The position numbers and the translations under genes were made by a program. This document shows, in pieces, positions 32,251-45,300 of a stretch of 64,000 nt of DNA. The stretch is taken from contig RPFO01000213.1 of NCBI GenBank assembly GCA_009746045.1, positions 5,691,261-5,755,260 of the forward strand. Direction: 5' to 3'. The notes below the pieces were generated by a model. It saw nothing but the letters and a program-made list of their open reading frames with translations. It was not told the DNA's origin and searched no databases. The DNA is from Mesostigma viride (Eukaryota > Streptophyta > Mesostigmatophyceae > Mesostigmatales > Mesostigmataceae). Position 1 is the first letter of the stretch; each line of letters opens with the position of its first letter.

Positions 32251-35171
32251 GTGCTGGTGTTGCCGCATCCACTCCGCTTTGGACAAGCTCGGCTCCGCGA
32301 TGCTCACACGGCTAGCCTGGGCAAACCGGTCGCTGATCCCTGACTCCCCACCTCCCATCTTCCCCGGTACAGATGGCAAGGATCTCGACAAGGGCGACCC
32401 CTCAACGTCACGCACCATGTAAGCCCCTGGGTCATTCTCGGAACGGGAAATGGGAACACTGCGACGCTGGATGTGGTGATGGTGGTAACAATGGGCGTCC
32501 TCCCTGACAGGGTGCGACCGGTCGCCCTCCCCTCTCCCCATGTTGTTACCAACGGCACTCCCAATGCCTTCATATGGCCCCGCACTTGCATTTGCGCCAC
32601 TCCCGTCCTCCCCAATCCGCCCCCGGGTATCCTTTTCCGGTGCGAGTCCAGCATTCGCTGTGTCAGCTCCCGGCTCTCCCGCCTCTTTCCTGCCTCCTTG
32701 CCCTCTTGCTCCCGAATCTTCTTCTCCTCCTCCCCTCCCCCTCCCCCTCCCCCTCCTCTCTCTCCTCCCATTCCTGCTGCTTCTCCTCTCTCACCCCCCG
32801 CCCCGCCCTCCCCCATCACATTGTCGAGGAACTGCCGCCAGCCGTACGCGATGACGTCATCCTCCCAGCGGCGCCGCGTCTCGCCCGCGAATCTGCTCAA
32901 GCGAAGCGGAGAATGAAAGAGGGATGGGAAGCATGGGTGAGGGAGGGAACCGGGAAAAAAAAAAGATAAACGGATGCAAACACACGAGCCATTTAAACAC
33001 TGGCAAAAGGGAAAGGACCGAATACACTGGCAAAAGGGAAAGGACCAAAAATACGTTGCGCAAGGATACTAGCATTCAATAAGAGAGGATACGGGAAACA
33101 TGAGCCCAAAACATGGGCCCGAAACATAATAATGGGCCCAAAACACGGGCCCAAAACATGGGCCCAAAACATGGGCCCCAAACATGGGCCCCAAACATGG
33201 GCCCAAAAGTGGGCCCAAAACACGGGCCCAAAACATGGGCCCCAAACATGGGCCCCAAACATGGGCCCAAAAGTGGGCCCAAAACACGGGCCCGAAACAT
33301 GGGCCCAAAGCATGGGCCCAAAACATTGGACCAACGGCGGGCCAGACGGTTGAGGTAACGGGGTCTACCCAAGGGGTCTGACAGGGAGGTCACACCGCCA
33401 AAGTTCACAGTGAGGGGAGGTCAGCGTGGGGGGATCCCTGCGCGAGACACGGATGCAATGGATGCCACGGACAAGAAAGGCGGAAGAAAAAAATTGTGCC
33501 CTGGATGCTGTGCAAAGGACATCAAGAGGGTTAGTGAACTAAGGTGGGGAAAAGGTAAAACAGTAAAATGTGGGGAGGGTGATGCATGATGCCGTTGGCA
33601 CACGGGGTTATGCATGTGTGTCCAGCTACAGGCAACAAGCGCACAGGCAAGCAGGCGGGGGGGCTAATGACGAGACCGACTTGGCACACTTCGGATGGAA
33701 TTAAAACCGAGACTCAGCACACAAAAGACGACAGCTGGCACACCACTCACATGACGGGCTGATTCGGCACATGGAACAACACCGCCGCCGCCACCGATGC
33801 CTCCACCGCCATCTTTGCCACCATTTTCACGTCCTCGCTTCCCTCAAACGCTTCCGCACTACTCGGCATGTCATCGTTGCTGCCCCCCGAGACATACAGG
33901 AAGGCAGCCCCCGCCGCACCGCCCCCTTTATTCTGCCACCCGGCCCCCGACGGCAGCACCACCACTAGAATGTGCCACCAGATGCTGCCCGTGGGGCTGT
34001 CGGGGGCGAACCGGCTCGGGTCGAGCCATTTCTGCGACGTCATGTTGATCACGTACCCGCGCCACCCGTGACCCGCCAGGTCGAGGTCAGGGACCCTGGC
34101 GTAGGCGTAGTGGGGGTCGGGCCGCGCCACATAGTCGAGCAGTGCCGACGACCGACCGCTGGGGGGGCAGGGGGAGAACTTGGGGGGCAGGTGGCGGGGG
34201 CCAGTCCCCCGTGGCCCAGTCCCCGATACCTGAGAGGGGCTAGGGGGGCAAGGGGGGCAAGGGGGGGAGGAGGACGGGGCCGCACAAGACACTGGCTGAT
34301 CGTCTCCAGTAAGGGATGCACCCTCTGTTCCACCTCCCTGGCCATCTCTCACCGTCCTCTGGGGGCCATCGTGCACCCCCCTCTGGGCGCCGTCTCTCAC
34401 TGTGCTCTGTGGGCCACCCCCCGGCACAGCGGAGATCGTGGCGTCGTGCCACCTTTCGCCCGCGATCCGTTGATAATAGCCCCTCGCCATCCTGCTGTTG
34501 TGGCCAGCGTTGGGGGATGGCCTAGGGGGGTTACAATCAGACAACGGTTCCCCATCGGTGGGCAAGTGGGTGGGTGCGGCGTCCTGCTGAGTCCACTGCC
34601 CGGCTGCCACGTCGCCATGCGGTCGCGCTGCGTGCGGGCGCTGGCCTGTGGCTTCCGGTGAAACGCGGAGAAACTCTCGTTCCTGGAAGTCGAGGGAACC
34701 GGCATGGGAAGCTTTTGCCTGCAAACGGTTGTCAGCGGCACCCGGCGTGCCGTCGGTGTCGCGCCACGCATGGGTCATCGGCAGGGTGGGGTAGTCAAGA
34801 TTGCCGTTGCGGGAAGCTGAGTGTGGATCGGTAGCAACCGGCACATCGTCGGTGTCACGCCATGCATGATGGGCCGCGGGGCCAGGGGGGGGATTGCCCG
34901 ACTGACTTTGGTCCCAAAGCGACGCCAGCTCCTCAAGTTCCGGGCGCGGTGGCTCCTGGGACGGGGTGTCGGCATGAACACCTCCACTGTGTGGTTGGTC
35001 GGCACTGGCATTCGTGTTTGGTGGCGGTGGGACGTCCGCGCCGGCATCAGCATTTACTGGCAGTGGGATGCCGGCGTTTAGTGGCGGCGGTGGGCCACCG
35101 TACAACGTGGATAAGGTCTCGGCGACGGCCAGCACGGCCAGGCAGAGCGCCACCCAGCGCCTACGGTGCAT
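21322..35171 (-). CDS. PhoPQ-activated-pathogenicity-related / AprA-like secreted hydrolase
   Basis: Minus-strand exons: 35171-33751 (ATG), 32892 to about 32795, an exon ending at 31683, 29920-29883, 25794-25637, 24258-24116, 23401-23128 and 22171-21322 (TAA). All resolved phases match. The first 22 or so residues (RRRWVALCLAVLAVAETL) form a signal peptide, then a low-complexity Pro/Asp/His linker. The family core follows: LDYVARPDPHYAY, INMTSQKWL, VPNQPV, RRRWEDDVIAYGW, LPMTKAVVRAMD, GASKRGWTAW (nucleophile Ser), DRRVWGFIPM, DLLDMRRSLHHHYTSYGGW, SASGDEFFLPDDSRFFWDDL (acid), LPNTEH (His) and RLDWRIDAADGSI. The visible Ser/Asp/His set implies an alpha/beta hydrolase fold. Known members include bacterial PqaA and Dictyostelium AprA; the substrate is unknown. 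Between about 32795 and 31960 the frame changes by one around a poly-Gln stretch, so an unresolved intron or a frameshift lies there. Introns are full of microsatellites. Confidence 0.85.
22950..23117 (-). repeat. 11-bp array adjoining a 5' splice site
   Basis: About fifteen copies of CACACCTACAG (minus strand CTGTAGGTGTG). On the coding strand each unit reads TGTAG then GTGTGC, an AG/GT junction like a donor. The real donor (CCCAG then GTGGGC, boundary 23128/23127) is only about ten bases before the array. Confidence 0.85.
24395..24450 (-). other. Decayed copy of the exon end at 25637
   Basis: The minus strand reads GAGGCCATCATGGAC, matching the end of the AprA-like exon (GAGGCCATCCTTGAC) about 1.2 kb upstream. 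It carries a stop and lies in the same intron. It shares ATCATGGAC with the second copy near 25230, so the copies may be related by serial duplication. Confidence 0.5.
25160..25250 (-). other. Decayed copy of exon end plus intron start of 25637
   Basis: The minus strand has GGCCATCATGGACCCGCTGC then AGTGGG, against GGCCATCCTTGACCCACTGC then GGTACG at the real boundary. Further on TGATGTCTGTG matches TGATGTCTATG of the real intron. The copy therefore spans exon end, donor and about 30 intron bases. Confidence 0.6.
26560..26870 (+). mobile_element. LINE 3' end, 5'-truncated
   Basis: The plus-strand frame GLCVIWSRLMTRKGKGQ parallels GLSVIWRQMVRKDRWQ of the longer copy at 50340-51000. The following untranslated part shares GGTGCCCAC, CATTCCATTCC and GCTCACGTGACG, then an ATTAA-rich tail. 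It is inserted in an intron of the AprA-like gene, antisense to it. Confidence 0.6.
27613..28918. repeat. 1.3-kb compound tetranucleotide array (GAGT, GGGA, GGGT, GGGC)
   Basis: Blocks run GAGT, GGGA, GGGT, GGGA, GGGC with GGC slips, GGGT, GGGA. Occasional GGA slips break the frame. It lies in the 4-kb intron between the 38-base micro-exon and exon 25794-25637 of the AprA-like gene. The coding strand is the C-rich strand, so the pre-mRNA carries a 1.3-kb pyrimidine tract. All long frames here are artefacts. Confidence 0.95.
28960..29445. repeat. Degenerate AGCTTTC / GCTAATTCT / CTGCTTTC repeats
   Basis: Three related low-complexity blocks: AGCTTC/AGCTTTC (28975-29075), a 9-base GCTAATTCT array (29075-29190), then a variable GCTTTCTGCTTTC block to 29445. 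They adjoin the tetranucleotide array in the same intron. Confidence 0.9.
29543..29760. repeat. AAAACAC heptamer array, about 31 copies
   Basis: A nearly perfect 7-base array. The period of 7 keeps all frames open. It ends about 120 bases before the micro-exon at 29883-29920. It is not a known telomere motif. Confidence 0.95.
31060..31690 (-). repeat. 103-bp tandem repeat carrying six copies of a 5' splice site
   Basis: The block CCTCACCGG recurs at 31162, 31265, 31368, 31471, 31574 and 31677, exactly 103 bases apart. The 31677 copy is the true exon/intron junction of the AprA-like gene (minus strand GACCG then GTGAGGCTCAGG, boundary 31683/31682). The other five, in the intron, keep the same donor. 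More diverged copies lie at 30985-31060. Units are otherwise almost identical. Confidence 0.93.
32180..32255 (-). repeat. CTG/CAG tract (poly-Gln in the AprA-like reading frame)
   Basis: An interrupted CTG run reads as Gln with a few His on the minus strand. It is in frame with the downstream conserved WLLRLPMTK block, but lies in the stretch where exon limits are unresolved. It may be a coding poly-Gln insertion or intron. Confidence 0.6.
33105..33330. repeat. GGGCCCAAAACAT repeat, 12-14 bp period
   Basis: About sixteen units of CATGGGCCCAAAA with small length changes. Each contains the palindrome GGGCCC. It lies in the first intron of the AprA-like gene. Frames across it are artefacts. Confidence 0.9.
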
Positions 35172-37279
35172 GGTTGCGGTGTCTTCACGGGAAACTGCCA
35201 ACCGTGCTCAAAGGATAAGGACTGTCTACTGCCTACTGCGTGCCGAGGATGCCGACTGCCTGTGGTGCTTGGCAACGGGGGTAGGATTCTAGTATCCCCT
35301 GGTCCTGGTGTGCCGATGCGTGCCTGCCGATACGATCCTTAGAATTCAAAGCTGAACTTTGAATGCGCAAAGCTACCACTGACCAGGCATCTAGAACCGT
35401 TTGCTAGTGCCCATGCCCTTTATGTCTCAAGGATGCCGAAGTCCTAGTTCTACTCACATGCCAGTCATGCCCTGGCTATTGGGACGTATAAGCTGGTTGT
35501 CTCCTTGATATAAAGCTCCGATGGCACCAAACAGGCTGCAATTGCAGGCTATTCTTCAAGGCTGCAAGTAGCGATCCAGAATTGCCATCTTGCCCAGAAT
35601 GGCCACCAGCCTCTTCTCGTAGGCCTGGCATCCACGCGAGTATTCATGGTCAGGCATGATACGGGGCCTGGCCCAGGAAGGGGAAAGCAGGGGGGGTCAC
35701 CAAGCAGCGAGCCATGCAAGGTCAGTCTTCAACATCTATTCTGCAATAAGACTAAGCATCTTGCTGCGTATGCTTTCCCTCGCATATCAGCGATGCACAT
35801 CCCGATGGCACGTTGTTGGTCTTACTGGATGAACAAGGGAACGCTGATAGACGAAGCAGCGAACGGATCAAGCTTCACGCCTGGGAGTCGGTATGCAAAT
35901 GGCAACAGCGGCGCTGTTTACCTCCAAAGCCAGCAGAAAAGCAGTATGCGACAGGTAACTTAGCTTAAACGCCCCCCCGAAAGAGCCCAGATCGTGCGCA
36001 GCATCGGGACCAAAGAGGGGAAGGTGACAAGAAACAAACTTACGACACGGTGCGGCTTGGATATAACAACCAGCTTGAATGCACGACGCTACTGGCCATA
36101 AACGCCCGTTAGACGTAAGGATACCCCAGAGTTACACACCTAAGGCGTCAGACGTATCCTCCAGATGTTGCGCGATTCATGCCGCGCACGCAGTTCAGCT
36201 GTCAATTTCAATCACAATCCACAGTAGTCGCCAAGGTGTTTAGCTTGCGCTTCCGATCGGTCTTTCCGTGGAAAGCGGGCCGGCATCGGCAAAGGGCCAG
36301 GCTGTTAGACTTGCGAGGCCGATGCCGCGACGGCCGGCCATTACCGTATGCAGTACTGTAGGTTGTTGTTGTTGTGTCCCACTGTAGGTAGTCTGTGCGT
36401 CTTGGCATGCCCATTGCCCAAAACGCATGCTGCCTGCCATACGTAGGCACAATTTTCGCGACAATGACGACGACGACGACATGACGACGAGCCAGTTTGG
36501 TGAGCCCTCGTGGCCACGGCTTGTGAGCTGTTGTGCCGGGCTTTCTTGTAACGTTGCAACTATGCCAGATGCTGGCAACCCAACGTACGGTAGAGAGACG
36601 GATTATCAACGGAGATTTACGGCAATTGCGGCATGGGGTCTGGGGGGGGGGGGGGGGTGACCTGCTGCTGTAGCTCTCGCTCGCTCGCTCGCCAGCTGTT
36701 GACGATCTTCGCGCCATCTGGTGCGCACCATGACCACGGTCGGTTGGGCAGCTCTCAACCCAGAGAACCTACGCATATTTGTAATGGCGAAGTCATCGGT
36801 GGTCATACTGTACGTATTTTGCTCAAGTTCGGCAATGGTATTAATCATGCTGGCTACCAGTGTCTCGTAATCAGCAAAAAATCTGAAATGTGCCTGTCAA
36901 TATTAATAGCAGTCGACCGAAATTAGGTTATGGTGCATGAGACATTCCACGCTAATCATTGATGAAAGCGCAGGGAGGAATTGCCCGTTAGCAAGTCGCA
37001 GTAGTTTTCATGGATGCGCAGTTATTGTGACGAAATCTGAAAATAGGTGACGAATACAGGCAAGTTACGGTGTGTCCTACCACCGCTACCATTCGACACT
37101 CGTGCGTAGCCGGCCTTTCCCACCCATCAGCAATCGTATTGGCGTGATTGTAGTATACAGCAGTCGTTAACGACTGAGCTTTGGTATCCAAGGTTTTTGC
37201 AGTATCCATCAGGTAGTAGCTGCCGGCATTGCACAAGGTCAGCCTGTCTTGGCAATATTGAAGTGGACACAGAGCAACG
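35172..37279. other. Divergent intergenic region between AprA-like and short RING/TRAF-finger genes
   Basis: The genes start at 35171 (minus) and 37280 (plus), so both promoters should be here; no TATA box or known motif could be assigned. The region at 36360-36380 contains the minus-strand motif GTGGGACACAACAACAACAA, also seen in the SINE-like element near 48850. A G run lies at 36640-36657. Confidence 0.4.
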
Positions 37280-41104
<3,825 letters not shown>

Positions 41105-41149
41105 GACGATTCTGATTGCGGCTCTGATGATGATTCTGATGACTAGGAC

Positions 41150-41290
41150 TGCGGCATTAAGTAAACTCGTGCGCCCGTTGGGGAGTCACGGAGCAAAAAC
41201 CCCGATGGATGGATGAATTAATTAAGTAAACGCGTGCTCCCGTTGGGGAGTCACGGAGCACCGGAGTGCTTTTAATCCCTGTATGTGCAC
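41150..41290 (-). mobile_element. Non-LTR element 3' end, reverse orientation, with a partial second copy
   Basis: Read on the minus strand, 41285-41206 gives TGTGCAC, GGGATTAAAAGCACT, GGTGCTCCGTGACTCC and GGGAGCACG and ends in an ATTAATT tail, matching the 46600-46805 copy. A second partial 3' terminus follows at about 41200-41158. It belongs to the family with 20865-21112. Confidence 0.6.
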
Positions 41291-41304
41291 AACGTCCCCA
41301 CTCC

Positions 41305-41900
41305 CCTGATTACCGTCATATCCGCACGCTGTATGAGGGGTCGACCACTTCGGTGCGGCTTTACCCCGCCATGTCCACTGCCTAGACCGGCGTCTGGCAG
41401 GGTTGCGTCCTGTTGCCGTACCTGTTTATTATTGTAGTGGATTATGTGACATGCGCCAGCTAGGCACGTGCCCGCTTTGCTATAGCATTGCAGGCCGTGC
41501 CCCTGGCCTAGCGATCACGAACGAGCTTGGGGAAGGGGCTAACAAGCAGAATTTACTAGCTGACCTCATTTATGCCGACGACATCACGCTAGCTCATCGA
41601 GAAGCCGGTCGAGTCTGCCCAACTTTGGCTGACGTCCAGACTGCCTGGCGCTCGAGGCTCGGGCGGTTGGTCTAGAAATCAGCCCCAAAACGGAGGCCCT
41701 GGCCCTCGGCATGGCAGGGCCCCCAGCCACACTCCGCCTCTTAGACGACACGTACCGAGGTTGAAACTACCCTAATTCAGGCCGCTTCAAGCTGCTCGGC
41801 AGTTGGCTTCCCGACGTATGCATGCCATGGCTGCGTCGCGTGGGTGCCAAGCTAGAGCCCAAGAGCCGTGCCGACCACACCAGTGTGGTCGAGACGTAGC
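41305..41900 (+). pseudogene. LINE reverse transcriptase fragment
   Basis: The plus strand encodes TLYEGSTTSVRL, then GVWQGCVLLPYLFIIVVDYV and, after a frame change, LADLIYADDITLAHREAG. These are reverse transcriptase motifs, including the YADD catalytic box. Stops and at least one frameshift break it, so it is a dead copy. It starts next to the reverse-oriented retroelement end at 41150-41290, suggesting nested insertions. No endonuclease domain is seen. Confidence 0.75.
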
Positions 41901-42383
41901 TAGGCAAAGGGAGGAAAAACATATGCTTTGATATCGATCAGTGAAACAACATAAAACTAAACCTTTTGCCCTCAATGCCGGGCTATTTCCTATACCAAAA
42001 AAAGGTACTCAAATTTCTTTCGCGAGCATCATGTGTACAAGTGCCAGCGATGCGATAGATCTGTCCATCCCCGACACCACTGTTCGCACGTGCACGGGTA
42101 TCACAGTAACAAAGCGCATATGCACAACTGCGCCAGTGTAGTTTATACCACACTCTCCCCGTGAGTAGTTTTTAATAATTGCAGCTGCATGGCTATAGCT
42201 TGCCTCCGGGCATGAGGGCCGGAAGCCATGTATCTCTGCCCCCTAAGTTCCAGTGGGCAACATTAATTAATTATTAGACACGTGACTGCAACATACAGGG
42301 ATGTAAAGCACTTCATGTGCTCCGCGTAAAGAAACAGACAAAGATCCGTCTGCGCTCGTCCAGGATGTGAAGGAAAACGAACA

Positions 42384-45300
42384 CTACAACGCGACTAAAC
42401 CATCAAACCACGACTCAGGTAATGGAGCCTCCACGCTTATACTAGCACAATCCTCCGTGTACCGAAACCGCCTCTCGACCGCGTCCCTCGGGTGGGGAAA
42501 CGCCACCTTCCAGGCGTGCAGCATCTGGCGGTCGTAACCCCCCAGCTGCCTCAGCAGCTCTGGGTCCCCTGGGTTGTTCTTTATGGACTTGAAGTACTTC
42601 AGCCCGTCGTTGAAATAGTACAGCTTGTCACCCAGCACAGGCGTGCCATATAGCGACACATGCGCCCTTATCTGGTGGGCCCGACCGGTCTCTATCGAGA
42701 TCGCCAGGTCAGCGACCCGCCCCAACTCGTGATGGTGGTAGTGGCCCATCACCTTGACATGGGACACGGCACGCAGGGTCCCCTTGCCCATGCGCGGAGG
42801 GGTCGCCGTTGGCCCTAGTGGGGTGTCGAGCGTCGTCAACTGGCCGGGGGCCCACCTTTCCTCGGGGTCGGCCACTAATGTCCGATACAGCTTGCGGGGG
42901 TTCCGCTTGGCAAACATGGTGCGCAGTGTTGGGACCTGGGGCAGGTCATGACAAGAGTACAATAACCAGAGATAAACTGTCTAGGAAGTAAGCCTTTATT
43001 TTGCGATCATATAAGCTTTCAGTTAACCTGATAACTAACGTGGCAAAAGGTTTCAGCATGCTAGCCTGGGGCTCATAGAGGGCTGATAGACCAGGAGGGG
43101 CTCATAGAAGAGCCCCTCATGGTGACAAGTAGTAGTTTGTTTGACTGACGAAGAATAGCCTACGGTGTTATTGATGATGTAGACAAGCCGGCCCAACCTG
43201 TGCGATCTAAAATTTTGGACAAAGCGAGCTAGCAAACCCATACCGCTTGCAGCCAATCGCTAAGCCAACTAACTGGAACAGCCATGTATTGAAAAATAAT
43301 TAAAAAAAGTAGCTGATACGGGCGGGGAAACGATACGCACGTCAATACTGCAAGTGAATGATCACGCCGGGCCAACTGAACCTAGTGCTAGCATCCCCAT
43401 CGTTTTGCATGGTAAAACTAGTTACCCCTAGGTAGTTACCAACAGGTTGCCCAGCCCCTTGGAAGAATTAGAGTAAATAGAATCCCTTCCTGTGGGGGGG
43501 CAGCAATACCCTTGGAAGAATTAGAGTAAATAGAACCACTTCCTGTGGGGGGGCAGCAATACCCTTGGAAGAATTAGAGTAAATAGAACCACTTCCTGTG
43601 GGGAGGCAGCAATAACAGTACATGCTTCACTATTTAATAATAAATTGATGGCTTAGGGCTTCGAGCACATTAGAACTAGGGAATACTACTCCGGAAAAGG
43701 CCCTGACTTACCCTAAGCTAGCCCTTCCGAATCCTATCAGTGACTGTGATGCACACTCTGACCTCCCATCCCACCAACAAGGCATGATAAAACCACAGCT
43801 CATGCACCAGCTTGTTGTCCAAAGCCACAGCACGTTCACTTTTCTTCGTATGCAAACAAACAAGCATGCCTGCCCTATTCGAGCAATCCAATCACATTAT
43901 ATCTAACTTATTCTCTTTTCACCTAGTTTTCTGTTGATCATAGCCATCTCCCTCCTGGCCACACACCGAATATGAAGATGGTCAAGCTCGTAGCCTTATT
44001 CCCAGACCCCCCCGGCGGTTCCACCTGGGTCCTAACCCTCACCACCCCCCTCCTGGCCGCACGCATGAAGGAGAAAGCACTGAAAGGAAATCTCAAAGGC
44101 AACAAGAGGATTATAAGACTACAGAGTAACTGACACAAGGTACCACCATTTTTTCCCCAACTGGTCACCATTCCCCCCATGGCTCTGCACACCGATTATG
44201 AAGTCGATGAGGCACGCACACAGGCCCTGTTCGCAGCTAACTTTCACCCTCCACGTCTTGGGTTTTCACCATCTCCCTCCTGGCCACCCAGACCAATAAA
44301 AACTCTCCGATTTTCAGACCCCTCACCTCCCCCCCAGCGCTACCTCCTAACCCTCTCACCGTCTCCCTCCTGGCCGTGCACGTGGGAAAGACATCGTTCC
44401 AAAGGAAGAAGCCAGCTTTCTCATCGTCCTCTCCTTGCCTTCATTACGAGACATTGAGTATAGGTATCATCATGTCTCCTTGGTGATCTAGGCATCATGA
44501 TTCAGGCATGCTCGGTGCTGTTTCCAGCCCCTCACCATCTCCCTCCTGCCGGCGCACACTAATGATGAAGACGATGAAGCACGCACAGGCATGCATGCCC
44601 TGTTCCATATATACATGCGACATCATTCTCAGTTGCTGAGCATCCTCACCATCTCCCTCCTGGCGGCGCACACCAGCACGCCCGACGTCTCGAGGTCCAG
44701 CCGGTGCACCGGCTCGGCCTCTTCCATCCCTCGTCGGTGCAGGTACGCGGTGATGGTGTTGGACACGGCCGATGCGGTGGCGTGCACCAGCATACCCGCA
44801 GGCTTGAGCAGCACCAGCACATCGTCGTCGCGGTAGAGGATGGACACCTCGTCGTCCTGGACGCGCTCGGGGGCTGGTGGTGGTGGTGGTGTAGAGGGGG
44901 GGAGGGGCGGCGGCGGCGGCGGTGGTGGTGGTGGTGGTGGTGGTGGTGGTGGTGGTGGTGGTGGTGGTGGTGGTGGTGGTGGTGGTGGTGGTGGTGGTGG
45001 TGGTGGTGGTGGTGGTGGTGGTGGTGGTGGTGGTGGTGGTGGTGGTGGTGGTGGTGGTGGTGGTGGTGGTGGTGGTGGTGGTGGTGGTGGTGGTGGTGGT
45101 GGTGGTGGTGGTGGTGGTGGTGGTGGTGGCATTGGTGGTGGTATTGGTGGTGGTGGTGGTAATGTGGTGGTGGCGGCGGTGTGTTACTTGGGGGTGGGGT
45201 AGGTCAGATGTGTGTGAATGTATGTGTATGGACGACTTCTGGCATAAGCAACTTGTTCATTGGGCGCCAGCAAGGGAGGGGATTGCCGACAAAGCGGCGG

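Noticed and set aside
33076-33408. Frames rich in Gly-Pro-Cys-Phe or Gly-Pro-Lys over GGGCCC repeats
   Set aside because: All frames are open because of the repeat, and it is in an intron of the AprA-like gene.
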